A DNA stretch of 64,000 nt from Gammaproteobacteria bacterium (lineage in GTDB: Bacteria; Pseudomonadota; Gammaproteobacteria; Pseudomonadales; Azotimanducaceae): contig JAUIED010000001.1 of NCBI GenBank assembly GCA_030428905.1, positions 1 through 64,000 on the forward strand. The letters are read 5' to 3'. How positions within the stretch are numbered: position 1 is the first letter of the stretch; each line of letters begins with the position of its first letter. Below the pieces are notes generated by a model. The model searched no databases. It worked only from the letters and a program-made list of their open reading frames with translations, and had not been told where the DNA came from. The position numbers and the translations under genes were made by a program. Of this stretch, positions 36,478 to 45,157 are shown one piece after another.

Positions 36478-37446
36478 TCAGCAACGCACTTCAAAGGCAG
36501 CGGTAGAGCCGAAACCCGGCAGTTCAAGGTGTTGCTTCCCGGCGGTGAGATGGAGAAGCCGGGCGGTTGTCGCGCAGGCCAGCGGCGTACCCACGCCTGC
36601 CGCCTCCTGCAACCTCGCCGCCAGATTTGCCGGCGTGCCGATCACCGTATGATCCCGGCGACTGCCGCTACCCCAATCGCCCTGCAGGCACTGCCCACTG
36701 GCAATTCCCGACCGCACCGCACCCGGTAGGCGACCGACGACGGCCTGACAGCAACCGGCCGCGGCGCGAGCCGCATCGGCACGCTCCTCTTCGCGGCTCG
36801 CCTCGAAGCAGATGAGCGCCCCATCTCCCATGATCTTGCACACGTCACCGCCATGGGCGCGTGCGGCTTCCACGACCGCATCCACAAACTCACCCAGCAC
36901 ACAGGCAACGGTGCGCGCGTCGGCTTCGCGGCACAGCCTCGTGAAGCCCACGAGATCCACGAACACTACGCTGTACCAGGCTTGCCGCAGGTTGGACTGC
37001 CCGCCCGCGATACGTACGCCATCCGGCAGATAGGCCGCCACGCCGAACCAGAGTTGCCGGTAACGGCGGTGCGCAACCAGTGCCAGAGCGCTCACGTATC
37101 CGGCCAGGAGCAAGTCGCCCATCGTCAACGCACTCCCTGCGCCGGCAAACAGCAGCGCCCCACTGCCCCAAACCGCCGCCCCCGCGCCGATACAGGCAAT
37201 GTGGCACACCGCAAGAACGAACGTGGCGGTGACGGCGAGCCCCAACTCCGCGGAGCCCAACCACAAGATGCATTGGAGTATGCAGGCTTCACAGATGAGG
37301 GCTGGCTTGCCGAGCGATGAGGCACGATAGGCAACTGCGAGCCAGGCAAGCACAAGCACCAGTGCACCCCAGCCTTCGAGCAGCACACCGAGCAGCCCGA
37401 AGCCCGGCCAGCGGAAGTGGAAGACGATGCGTTGCAGCGAATGCAT
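36478..37446 (-). CDS. Membrane-bound class III adenylate/guanylate cyclase
   Basis: A 322-residue protein with about five N-terminal membrane helices (10-135) and a C-terminal class III cyclase domain (155-322). The metal-binding Asp are in VVFVDLVGFTRL and KIMGDGALICF; the transition-state Asn and Arg in TPANLAARLQEA are present, and Asp in RRDHTVIG fits ATP selection. It probably makes cAMP at the inner membrane. ATG 37446 follows a TANNNT box by 7 nt. It is transcribed toward hemE with a 40-nt gap. Confidence 0.85.
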   Translation of the reverse strand: MHSLQRIVFHFRWPGFGLLGVLLEGWGALVLVLAWLAVAYRASSLGKPALICEACILQCILWLGSAELGLAVTATFVLAVCHIACIGAGAAVWGSGALLFAGAGSALTMGDLLLAGYVSALALVAHRRYRQLWFGVAAYLPDGVRIAGGQSNLRQAWYSVVFVDLVGFTRLCREADARTVACVLGEFVDAVVEAARAHGGDVCKIMGDGALICFEASREEERADAARAAAGCCQAVVGRLPGAVRSGIASGQCLQGDWGSGSRRDHTVIGTPANLAARLQEAAGVGTPLACATTARLLHLTAGKQHLELPGFGSTAAFEVRC

Positions 37447-37453
37447 GCCCGCA

Positions 37454-37459
37454 AGCGTA
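37454..37459 (-). promoter_or_regulatory. -10-like box close to the cyclase start (leaderless candidate)
   Basis: On the minus strand TACGCT is followed by TGCGGGC and then the ATG of the cyclase. There is no Shine-Dalgarno sequence. The box lies between the MITE-like copy B and the gene. Confidence 0.35.
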
Positions 37460-37500
37460 ACCGCGGCAGAGGCGATCCTCTGTGGGCGTTTGCCCTCTAA

Positions 37501-37523
37501 CAGGGTGCTTTTTCAGCAGCCTG
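37501..37523. mobile_element. MITE-like minimal element, copy B (23 bp, TSD CTAA)
   Basis: The element consists of the two terminal repeats back to back: CAGGGTGCT, a short T-rich loop, and AGCAGCCTG, giving a 9-bp stem with one mismatch. CTAA stands on both sides (37497-37500 and 37524-37527). The right CTA is the complement of the fabV stop codon TAG. The hairpin probably now also acts as the 3' end structure of the fabV transcript. Confidence 0.55.
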
Positions 37524-38723
37524 CTAACCGGGTAGGGCTCTGCCCAGCGTCGGGTCGACGTCTGCGTCGTAATCGACGCCGTCGATGCCAAAACCGAAAA
37601 TGCGCAGGAAGTCCTCGCGGAAACCGGACAGGTCGCCAAGCTCCGCCAGGTTATCGCTATTCACCTCAGCCCAGCGCTCCCGCACCGCCTGCTGAATCTC
37701 CTCGCGCAGTTCCACATCATCCATGCGGATGCGCCCGACATCGTCCAGGCGCAGAGGCTCATCGGCGCAGAGTTGCGTGGCGAACATCCGATAGATGTGC
37801 GCCATGCAGTCTTCGTGCAGATCCATGTCTTTCATCACGCGAAACAGCAGCGCAACGTAGAGCGGCACCACAGGAATGGCCGCAGACGCCTGGCTGACGA
37901 TGGCCTTGAGCACCGCCACCCGGGCTTCACCGCCGATGTCTCCTATGTGCCCGGTGATCGCCGCAGCCGCACGGTCGAGATCTTCTTTGGCTTTGCCGAG
38001 CGTGCCTTCCCAGTAGATGGGCCAAGTCAGCTCCGTACCGATATAGGTGAAGGCGACGGTGCGAAAACCCTCTGCCAGAAGGTCAGCCTCTCTGAGCGCC
38101 TCGATCCAGAACTCCCAGTCCTCGCCGCCCATTACGGCTACCGTATTGGCTACTTCTTCCGAGGTGGCCGGTTCGAGATCCACCTCAATCACCTCGCCAC
38201 GATCCACGTGTACGGACTTGATGTGCAGCGCTTCGCCCAGGGGTTTGATGGCCGAGCGGTGCAGCTCGCCGGTTCTCGGGTGCTGTCGAACGGGTGCCGC
38301 CAGCGAGTACACGAGAAGGTCGATTTTGCCCATATCCGCGCGCAGGGTGTCGATAACCTGCTGCTTGATGGCATCGGAGAACGCATCGCCATCAATCGTC
38401 TTTGCATACAAATCAGCCTTAGAGGCGGCTTCTTCGAACGCTACGTTGTTGTACCACCCGGCCGTGGCGGTCTTGCCCTCAGAAGGCTGCTTCTCGAAGC
38501 TGACACCCAGCGTCGCCGCACCGCAGCCAAACGCAGCGGCAATGCGCGAGGACAATCCGTAACCGCCGGAACAACCAAGCACCAGCGCGTTTCCTACGCC
38601 CTCCAGCTGCTGGCCGCTGCGCTGCTCACGCACGTAGTCGATCTGCTCCTGTACATGCGCCGCGCAACCCGTGGGATGCGCCGTGGTGCAGATGAAGCCG
38701 CGAATTCTGGGTTTGACGATCAT
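37524..38723 (-). CDS. fabV: Trans-2-enoyl-ACP/CoA reductase FabV
   Basis: A 399-residue NADH-dependent enoyl reductase that completes fatty-acid elongation and is known to be insensitive to triclosan in other bacteria. It starts MIVKPRIRGFICTTAHP, with the nucleotide-binding stretch VLGCSGGYGLSSRIAAAFG and the catalytic Tyr region SLAAPVRQHP. It is the last gene of the thyA-folA-acoX-like-fabV unit (ATGA overlap upstream). The stop lies against MITE-like copy B. Confidence 0.95.
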   Translation of the reverse strand: MIVKPRIRGFICTTAHPTGCAAHVQEQIDYVREQRSGQQLEGVGNALVLGCSGGYGLSSRIAAAFGCGAATLGVSFEKQPSEGKTATAGWYNNVAFEEAASKADLYAKTIDGDAFSDAIKQQVIDTLRADMGKIDLLVYSLAAPVRQHPRTGELHRSAIKPLGEALHIKSVHVDRGEVIEVDLEPATSEEVANTVAVMGGEDWEFWIEALREADLLAEGFRTVAFTYIGTELTWPIYWEGTLGKAKEDLDRAAAAITGHIGDIGGEARVAVLKAIVSQASAAIPVVPLYVALLFRVMKDMDLHEDCMAHIYRMFATQLCADEPLRLDDVGRIRMDDVELREEIQQAVRERWAEVNSDNLAELGDLSGFREDFLRIFGFGIDGVDYDADVDPTLGRALPG

Positions 38724-39712
38724 GCACTGTCCCGAGGCAAAGGGGGCGCCATGATACCTTCGGCCACCGCCCAGCGCATGGCGCCGTGAACATCGATGAT
38801 GCCGGGGCCATCGCGACGCAACTCCACCGTGGCGCGTTCACCCGAGCGCAGCTTGTGGTCGCGGTCGCCGTCCAGCGCCAGCACGCCCGGCCCGGTGAAC
38901 GGCACCGTCACGCCGAACCCCACCCTGCTCACCGAGCGCACGGACACCTGCTTGAACAATCCCGGAGACAGCGGCGCTTCGAACGTGTAGCCCCCAGCGC
39001 CCATCTCCACCAGAAGGCCTTCGTCGTCTTCCTGGAAGACCATATCGATCATGCCGCCAATGGGTGACATACCAATCGCATCGGGTTCGGCGCGCGACAG
39101 GAACATGCGGCGCAGCCGACTGGCATCGAACGGCAACAGGTTGCCGACGTGATCCCGCTCGAGCAGGACGGCGTCGATCAGGCCTACGTCGGTGCCTGAT
39201 GGGGTGCGCACGTGCAGCACCTTGCAAGGTCGCACCAGATGGTCCGGAAGCAGCCCACGCGCGCGCAGCCCTGCTGCCATGCCGGCAATCGTGGGTTCCG
39301 TGAGCACGGGAAACACGTTGTTCGTGCCCGTGGACAGCGGTACCAGGTCGTAGCGCGAGGAGGTGCGCACCATGGCCCGGTTGGTGCCATCGCCGCCCAG
39401 CGACACGACGGTGGTGCAGCCCGCGTCCAGGAACTTGCGCATCGCCGTTTCTGTATCGCTGGCATCGGAGGCGAGCGGGAACTCCAGCACATGAACGCGT
39501 GCGCGGAGCGGCATCTGCTCCAGCGCCGCGGCAGCGATGCGAAACGGCTCGCGGCTGACGTAGATGTCTTCCACCCCCACGGCATCCGCCCCTGCAGCAA
39601 TGCGCGCGACGATGTCGCGTTTCGCTTCGTGCGTCATGTTGGTAGCGCGCGCCGCCAGCCGCCGCACATCACGGCCGGACATCGGGTTCACACAGATGGC
39701 GAGCTTGCTCAT
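38720..39712 (-). CDS. ATP-NAD kinase-like protein, AcoX family
   Basis: A 330-residue protein starting MSKLAICVNPMSG with the diacylglycerol/NAD kinase signature VVSLGGDGTNRAM and the second-site motif PLSTGTNNVFP. Closest remembered relatives are AcoX-type proteins, named for an acetoin gene cluster, whose reaction is unclear. If it is an NAD kinase, NADPH supply for its neighbours ThyA/FolA would be a logical role, but FabV normally uses NADH. It overlaps both folA and fabV by 4 bp. Confidence 0.78.
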   Translation of the reverse strand: MSKLAICVNPMSGRDVRRLAARATNMTHEAKRDIVARIAAGADAVGVEDIYVSREPFRIAAAALEQMPLRARVHVLEFPLASDASDTETAMRKFLDAGCTTVVSLGGDGTNRAMVRTSSRYDLVPLSTGTNNVFPVLTEPTIAGMAAGLRARGLLPDHLVRPCKVLHVRTPSGTDVGLIDAVLLERDHVGNLLPFDASRLRRMFLSRAEPDAIGMSPIGGMIDMVFQEDDEGLLVEMGAGGYTFEAPLSPGLFKQVSVRSVSRVGFGVTVPFTGPGVLALDGDRDHKLRSGERATVELRRDGPGIIDVHGAMRWAVAEGIMAPPLPRDSA

Positions 39713-40221
39713 GAGGGCTCTCGACGCTCGAGCAGCATGATGGTGAACGCAGAGGAGTTTCGCCCATCCTGCGCATGCTCTTCGCTGCGCAGCACCTGCC
39801 ATTCGTCGAGGTCGAACTCCGGAAAAAAGGTGTCACCCTGCACGTCGGCGTGCACCTGCGTCATGTACAGGCGTGTGGCGCGGGGTAAGGCCTCTGCGTA
39901 CACACCGGCACCGCCGGCCACGAACATCTCGTCGCGGCCGTCGATGGCGCACTGGGCCGCGCCCAGCGCAATGCCTTCATCCAGCGAGTGAACGACCTGC
40001 ACATTGGCGCGCGTGTAGTCGCGGTCGCTCGTCAACACGATGTTTGTGCGCCCAGGCAGCGGCGCCTTCATGGACTCAAACGTTTTGCGGCCCATGAGCA
40101 CCGGATGCCCCATGGTCGTGCGCATGAAGTGCTGCATCTCCGTGGGCAGCCGCCAGGGTAGCGTGTTGCCGCGGCCGATGACGCGGCCCCGCGCCATGGC
40201 CCAGATCAGCGAGACGTGCAC
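39709..40221 (-). CDS. folA: Dihydrofolate reductase
   Basis: A 170-residue enzyme with HVSLIWAMARGRVIGRGNTLPWRLPTEM, the substrate-binding loop; the usual acidic residue (Asp27 in E. coli) corresponds to Glu in PTEM. HPVLMGRKTFESM and FVAGGAGVYAEAL are the NADPH-binding segments. It reduces dihydrofolate formed by ThyA. GTG at 40221 starts 1 nt after the thyA stop. Confidence 0.95.
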   Translation of the reverse strand: MHVSLIWAMARGRVIGRGNTLPWRLPTEMQHFMRTTMGHPVLMGRKTFESMKAPLPGRTNIVLTSDRDYTRANVQVVHSLDEGIALGAAQCAIDGRDEMFVAGGAGVYAEALPRATRLYMTQVHADVQGDTFFPEFDLDEWQVLRSEEHAQDGRNSSAFTIMLLERREPS

Positions 40222-40222
40222 G

Positions 40223-41017
40223 TCAGACCGCGATGGGTGCTTTGATCGCCCCGTGGCAGCGATAGTTGCGCAGCTCGAAGTCGTCGATGGTGAAGGCGAA
40301 GAGGTCTTTCACCTCGGGATTGAGATGCATGGCGGGCAGCGGCATCGGCATCCGGTTGAGCTGTTTGTCTGCCTGCTCGATGTGGTTGGCATACAGGTGC
40401 GCATCGCCAAAGGTATGCACGAAATCGCCAGGCTCGAGATCGCATACCTGCGCCAGCATCATGGTCAGGAGCGCATAGGAGGCGATGTTGAACGGCACGC
40501 CTAGGAAGATATCGGCGCTGCGCTGGTACAGCTGGCAGGAGAGCCTGCCGTGGGCCACATAGAACTGAAACATCGTGTGGCAGGGCGGCAGCGCCATGTC
40601 GTCTACCTGTGCGACGTTCCAGGCGCTGATGATGTGGCGGCGCGAGTAGGGGTTGGTGCGAATGGCGTCTACCAGTTTGCTCATCTGGTCGATGGTAACT
40701 TCATCGCCCGCAGCCCAGCTACGCCACTGCGCGCCGTACACCGGCCCAAGATCGCCGTTTTCATCCGCCCACTCGTCCCAGATGTGCACATCGTGCTGCA
40801 GGAGGTAGTCGATGTTGGTGTTGCCGGACAGAAACCACAGAAGCTCATGAATAATGCCGCGCAGGAACATCTTCTTGGTGGTGACCAGCGGAAACCCCTC
40901 CGAGAGATCAAAGCGCATCTGCCGGCCGAACACCGAGTAGGTACCGGTACCGGTACGATCCCCCCGATAGACACCGTTGTTGCGAACGTCGCGCATGAGG
41001 TCGAGATATTGCTTCAT
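40223..41017 (-). CDS. thyA: Thymidylate synthase
   Basis: A 264-residue enzyme, the standard ThyA length, making dTMP from dUMP and methylene-THF. It starts [20 protein letters not shown]; the catalytic Cys is in [12 protein letters not shown], and [19 protein letters not shown] forms the dUMP-binding region. It is the first gene of the thyA-folA-acoX-like-fabV operon. In many gammaproteobacteria lgt-thyA are adjacent; here an SRPBCC gene on the plus strand lies between. Confidence 0.97.
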   Translation of the reverse strand: MKQYLDLMRDVRNNGVYRGDRTGTGTYSVFGRQMRFDLSEGFPLVTTKKMFLRGIIHELLWFLSGNTNIDYLLQHDVHIWDEWADENGDLGPVYGAQWRSWAAGDEVTIDQMSKLVDAIRTNPYSRRHIISAWNVAQVDDMALPPCHTMFQFYVAHGRLSCQLYQRSADIFLGVPFNIASYALLTMMLAQVCDLEPGDFVHTFGDAHLYANHIEQADKQLNRMPMPLPAMHLNPEVKDLFAFTIDDFELRNYRCHGAIKAPIAV

Positions 41018-41103
41018 CGTCGGAGCCAGAAACGTAACGCTGCAAGGATACCAATGTCGCGCCGCTTTGGCGTAGCCTGTCGCTAAAAAGCGAGGCCACG
41101 CCC

Positions 41104-41496
41104 ATGATCGATCTGACCCACCACTTCCAATGCACGGCTGATGCGCTGTGGGACATCGTCGGCGACCCGGCACGCAGCGACTGGGTGCCAGGCGTCGAAT
41201 CCCTCACCATGCAGGACGATGTGCGCCGCATGCACATGGCAGGCGCAGGGGTAGTGGCGGAGAGAATCACACGCCGCGACGACGATGCCCGAAGGCTCGA
41301 GTATCAGGTGATCGAATCCAACCCGCCCCTTGCCCGGCATCGCGCCAGCATTACTGTCAGCGAGCACGACACTGGTGCCAGCATGCGCTGGACCACCGAG
41401 GTGGAACCGGAGGCAGTAGAGAAATTCATCCAAGCCAGCATGACGCAGTGCATCACGCGCCTGGAAGAACTAACCGGCAGCGTCAAGAACGGCTGA
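41104..41496 (+). CDS. SRPBCC-family ligand-binding protein
   Basis: A 130-residue START/Bet v1-like protein ([33 protein letters not shown]), the common beginning of polyketide cyclase/dehydrase-like SRPBCC domains, with [11 protein letters not shown] near the end. It probably binds a small hydrophobic ligand. It lies between thyA and lgt on the opposite strand and overlaps the end of lgt by 14 nt. The specific function is unknown. Confidence 0.75.
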   Translation: MIDLTHHFQCTADALWDIVGDPARSDWVPGVESLTMQDDVRRMHMAGAGVVAERITRRDDDARRLEYQVIESNPPLARHRASITVSEHDTGASMRWTTEVEPEAVEKFIQASMTQCITRLEELTGSVKNG

Positions 41497-42313
41497 GCCG
41501 ACCCGAACGGGCAAGGACGATCAGCGCGACCCCGGCCAGCGCCACCGGCACCGACAGAAGCTGCCCCATCGTTAACGTGCCGCCGATGAAGCCGATGTGC
41601 GCATCCGGCAACCGGAAGAACTCGGTGATGAAACGCAGCACGCCGTAGCCGAGCAGGAACGTGCCCGATATCACACCGGCCTTCTGCGGTCGGGCAGCCA
41701 CCAGCCAGACGATGGCAAACAGCACGATGCCCTCGGCAAATGCCTGGTACAGCGGCGATGGGTGCCGGGTGACCGCTTCGTACTGCTCCGTGCAGGTCAT
41801 GGTGATGGCGCGGATGGCATCCGCGCTGCAGGGGTAGTGCATGCCAAATACGGAGTCTGTCACCCGCCCAGGTAACTCCGTGTTGGCAAAGTTACCCAGC
41901 CGCCCGAAGCCGAGCCCGGTCGGCGTGAGCGTGGCGACGAAGTCGGCAACGTTCCAGAACGGGCGGTTGGTGCGGCGGCCAAACCACCAGAGTGCGACGA
42001 TGGCGCCAATGAAGCCGCCGTGGATGGACATACCGCCTTCCCAGATGCGCAGCAGGTACAGCGGATCGCCGAGAAAGCGGTCGAAGTTGTAGAACAGCAC
42101 GCTGCCGATACGCCCACCCAGCACCCCGCCAATGGCGCCGTAGAAAACCAGATCCGATACGTCATTCTCGGAGAAGTCGCGAAACCGCGATTTGATTTGT
42201 CGCAAACCCAGGTAGTAGGCCAGAGCGAAGCCAGCCAGGTAGGACAATCCGTACCATCGAACGGCCAGCGGGCCGAGCGAAAAGATGACCGGATCGATGA
42301 TTGGGTAATTCAC
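41483..42313 (-). CDS. lgt: Prolipoprotein diacylglyceryl transferase
   Basis: A 276-residue inner-membrane protein with about seven helices. Key family segments are GGRIGSVLFYNFDRF, MSIHGGFIGAIVALWWFG and the Lgt signature GRLGNFANTELPGRV. It attaches diacylglycerol to the lipobox Cys of prolipoproteins such as those at 4347, 34210 and 47992. GTG at 42313 follows GAGAGG. It is divergent from the NRDE gene. Confidence 0.95.
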   Translation of the reverse strand: MNYPIIDPVIFSLGPLAVRWYGLSYLAGFALAYYLGLRQIKSRFRDFSENDVSDLVFYGAIGGVLGGRIGSVLFYNFDRFLGDPLYLLRIWEGGMSIHGGFIGAIVALWWFGRRTNRPFWNVADFVATLTPTGLGFGRLGNFANTELPGRVTDSVFGMHYPCSADAIRAITMTCTEQYEAVTRHPSPLYQAFAEGIVLFAIVWLVAARPQKAGVISGTFLLGYGVLRFITEFFRLPDAHIGFIGGTLTMGQLLSVPVALAGVALIVLARSGRLSRS

Positions 42314-42337
42314 GAACCTCTCCCGACTTCGTAGACT
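42309..42337 (+). promoter_or_regulatory. Promoter of the NRDE gene, leaderless candidate
   Basis: TTCACG (42309-42314) and TAGACT (42332-42337) are 17 bp apart. The -10 ends 6 nt before the ATG at 42344 and no Shine-Dalgarno sequence is present. This is the best -35/-10 pair among the leaderless candidates. Confidence 0.45.
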
Positions 42338-42343
42338 GCGCGG

Positions 42344-43114
42344 ATGTGTCTAATATTGTTCGCAGTGCGCCCAACAGCCGAGCTGCCTCTGGTGGTCGCC
42401 GCCAACCGTGACGAATTCTACGCACGGCCGGCGCTTCCCGCACACTACTGGGAGGACCACCCCCAGGTGCTGGCCGGCCGTGACCTCGAAGCCTCCGGCA
42501 CCTGGCTGGGTGTAACCCGCCAGGGCCGCTTTGCGGCGGTCACCAACTTTGCCGAGCCGGGCGACGACGCGCCGCTATCCAGAGGCGCGCTCACCGCCGA
42601 TTTTCTCACCAGCGACGTGTCGGCCAGCGCCTATGCTCACCACCTGGACAGGCCGCGTTACCGGGGCTTCAACCTGCTGTTGTGGGACGGTACTGAGATG
42701 ATCTACACCTCCAACAAAGCGCCGACCCGGGCCCTGCCGCCCGGCTACTATGGTCTCAGCAACGCCGAACTCGGCGCCTCCTGGCCCAAGGCCGTGCGCG
42801 GCAAGGCCGCCCTGCAGGAACAGGTGCAACGCGGCGTGTCGAGTGCTGCGCTGATCAACCTGCTGCAGAGTGAGTACATCGCGCCCGACAAAGAATTGCC
42901 GCATCGCGGCCGCCCGATCGAACTCGAACGGCGCATCGCGCCTTGCTTCATCCGCGGCGACGAGTACGGCACGCGCGCCAGCACGGCAGTCATTTTCAAC
43001 GGCGCAAACGCTGCTTTCTCCGAGCAACTCTACGGTCCGCAGGGGACACCGAACGGGCGCCAGGATCTTACCTTCGCATTCAGTGGCAAGTTGTCCTCAT
43101 CCTCTGAACGCTGA
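42344..43114 (+). CDS. NRDE-family protein (DUF833/TANGO2-like)
   Basis: A 256-residue protein starting MCLILFAVRPTAELPLVVAANRDEFYARP, with the N-terminal Cys2 and the NRDE motif that define the family. GTWLGVTRQGRFAAVTNF and GYYGLSNAELGASWPKA are also typical. Cys2 suggests an Ntn-hydrolase-like fold, but the activity is not firmly known; eukaryotic TANGO2 is linked to haem or lipid handling. The gene is followed by an SDR gene on the same strand. Confidence 0.88.
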   Translation: MCLILFAVRPTAELPLVVAANRDEFYARPALPAHYWEDHPQVLAGRDLEASGTWLGVTRQGRFAAVTNFAEPGDDAPLSRGALTADFLTSDVSASAYAHHLDRPRYRGFNLLLWDGTEMIYTSNKAPTRALPPGYYGLSNAELGASWPKAVRGKAALQEQVQRGVSSAALINLLQSEYIAPDKELPHRGRPIELERRIAPCFIRGDEYGTRASTAVIFNGANAAFSEQLYGPQGTPNGRQDLTFAFSGKLSSSSER

Positions 43115-43135
43115 GCCTATGAGCTGACCTCGTGG

Positions 43136-43141
43136 TAATCT
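43136..43141 (+). promoter_or_regulatory. -10-like box close to the SDR start (leaderless candidate)
   Basis: TAATCT ends 7 nt before the ATG at 43149, with no Shine-Dalgarno sequence. A weak TGAGCC lies 18 bp upstream. Confidence 0.35.
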
Positions 43142-43148
43142 GCGGCGC

Positions 43149-43940
43149 ATGGATACCAGCCTCACAAATCAGACAGCGCTGATCACCGGCGCATCCCTCG
43201 GCATCGGCCGCGCCATCGCCGCGAGCTTCTATCAGGCGGGAGCACGCGTTGCGGTGGTCGCCCGCCGGCAAGGCCCGCTGGACGAGGCAGCCGCGGAGAT
43301 CCGGGCTCTGGCGGCGCCCGATGGCGCACGCGTCGAGGCCTACACTGCGGATGTGTCCAAAGCCGCCGAGCTGTCGGCGTTGCACAACGCGGTTGTCGCC
43401 GATCTCGGCAACATCGATATTCTGGTCAACAATGCCGGCCACGCCTCCGCCAAACCATTCGCCACGATCACCGATGAAGACTGGCAGGCCGACATCGACC
43501 TCAAGCTCATGGCTGCCGTTCGTCTGGCGCGCCTGGTATGGCCGTCCATGGAGAAAAGTCGCCACGGCCGCATCATCAACGTGCTGAACACCTTCGCCAA
43601 GACCCCGGAGGGACGCTCGGCGCCTACGTCCGTGACTCGCGCCGCCGGCATGGCGCTTACCAAAGTACTTGCCAACGAAGGTGCCGCACATAACATTCTG
43701 GTCAACGCCATGCTCATCGGCCTGATCAAGAGCGACCAGATACGTCGTCAGCATGCCGCTTCGGGCGGCGCCGAGAGCCTGGAAGACTTTCAGGACAAAA
43801 TAGGCAAACGCCTGCCGATGGGCCGCATGGGCGAATCCGAAGAAGCTGCCAATCTGGCGCTGTTTCTGGCATCCGCGGCATCGAGTTACGTCACCGGCTG
43901 CGCCATCAACATGGACGGAGGCATGAGCCGCGTAGTTTGA
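43149..43940 (+). CDS. Short-chain dehydrogenase/reductase with atypical active site
   Basis: A 263-residue Rossmann protein. The cofactor motif ITGASLGIGRAIAASF and the NNAG motif are intact. The usual Ser ... YxxxK triad is not: after GRIINVLNTFAKTPEG the segment reads SAPTSVTRAAGMALTK, with Thr and Arg at the YxxxK positions. The C-terminal SYVTGCAINMDGGMSRVV is standard. It may bind NAD(P) without ordinary ketoreductase chemistry, or use other residues. It is convergent with the MFS gene. Confidence 0.85.
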   Translation: MDTSLTNQTALITGASLGIGRAIAASFYQAGARVAVVARRQGPLDEAAAEIRALAAPDGARVEAYTADVSKAAELSALHNAVVADLGNIDILVNNAGHASAKPFATITDEDWQADIDLKLMAAVRLARLVWPSMEKSRHGRIINVLNTFAKTPEGRSAPTSVTRAAGMALTKVLANEGAAHNILVNAMLIGLIKSDQIRRQHAASGGAESLEDFQDKIGKRLPMGRMGESEEAANLALFLASAASSYVTGCAINMDGGMSRVV

Positions 43941-43947
43941 CCGGCTG

Positions 43948-45156
43948 TCAGTGGGCCGCCAGACGTCGCAGGTAGAGCGCCCCAACCGCCAACAACACAG
44001 AAACGGCGGTGAGCCCGGCAAGCGCGCCGCCGAAGCCTCCCTGCCAATCGTAGATCAGACCGAGGCCGAGAGGGCCGAGCATGCCCCCAATCTCCGCCGC
44101 GGAGAAAAACAGGCCGCTGGCTGCCCCGGCATGCTTCTCGCCAATACCCGGCAGCTCTACCAGCGTGAGAATGAGCACCGTCATCAACGTCGCTCGCGCC
44201 ACTCCCTGCATGACCAGCCCCGCCGTCAACAGCACCCCGTGCGACGACTGCAGCAGCAAGCTCGCCGCTCCGGCTGCCAGACACAGACCAAACAGAATAT
44301 TGAAGCGCCGCTCCGGCGTGGCCAGCCGGGGAATGGTCAGCGAACCGATGATGCCCACCACCGTGGGCAACGCCGCCCAGTAGCCAGCCGCTACCGGCGT
44401 CATACCGCCCACGCGCAAGAGTTCCGGCAGCCAGTTATTGAGCCCATGGTTGAACAGAAACACGCCCACGCTCATGAGCAACACGATCCGCACGGCAGGC
44501 TGCACCAACAGGTGCTGCATGAGCTGGAGCTGCGAGTCATGCTGCAGCGGCGCTGATGGCTCACCGTCGTCTGCGTCGAGCCCCGCCCAGGTCGAAACCG
44601 CAAGCCAGATCACGGCCCCAGCAAGTGCAATTGCAGACCACAGAAGCATCACAGCGCGCCAGTCGCCGAGCCACGGCAACAGCACCGCGTGCGTAAGTGT
44701 CAGTGACACCACACCGCCGATCGCCGGGCCGGTCATGTAGATGCCCATGGCAAAGCCGCGATCGCTGCCGGAAAACAGCTGCGCCACCACCTTGGGCGCG
44801 CCCGACGAAACAATGGGACCGCCGACGCCGAACAACATCACCGCCGCCAGAAAGCTCCAATAGTCTTCGGCCAAGGCACGGCCGAGCGTGGACACGCAAA
44901 TCAGTACCGCACCGATCACCAGCGACTTGCGTCCACCGAGGCGATCCAACAAAACGCCGCACGGAACTGCGGAGAAGATGTATACGAGCTGCCAGGCGCC
45001 CATGATGCTGCCCATGGCAGCATGACTGATACCAAGGTCGCCCTCGATGAGCGTCACCAGCGGCGCAAGGCTCGTAATGCTCAGACCGAATGTAAAGTAC
45101 ACCAGCCACAGGCCAGCCAGCAGCCACCATCGTGACGCGTGCAGATCAGCGTACAT
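43948..45156 (-). CDS. MFS transporter
   Basis: A 402-residue protein with about 12 hydrophobic helices in two halves. LLDRLGGRKSLVIGAVLI is the conserved loop 2-3 motif (GxLxDRxGRK type). The substrate cannot be inferred; nitrate- or sugar-phosphate-type carriers share this layout. The ATG is 1 nt after the ptsP stop, so it belongs to the rppH-ptsP-MFS unit. The 3' end faces the SDR gene. Confidence 0.88.
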   Translation of the reverse strand: MYADLHASRWWLLAGLWLVYFTFGLSITSLAPLVTLIEGDLGISHAAMGSIMGAWQLVYIFSAVPCGVLLDRLGGRKSLVIGAVLICVSTLGRALAEDYWSFLAAVMLFGVGGPIVSSGAPKVVAQLFSGSDRGFAMGIYMTGPAIGGVVSLTLTHAVLLPWLGDWRAVMLLWSAIALAGAVIWLAVSTWAGLDADDGEPSAPLQHDSQLQLMQHLLVQPAVRIVLLMSVGVFLFNHGLNNWLPELLRVGGMTPVAAGYWAALPTVVGIIGSLTIPRLATPERRFNILFGLCLAAGAASLLLQSSHGVLLTAGLVMQGVARATLMTVLILTLVELPGIGEKHAGAASGLFFSAAEIGGMLGPLGLGLIYDWQGGFGGALAGLTAVSVLLAVGALYLRRLAAH

Positions 45157-45157
45157 C

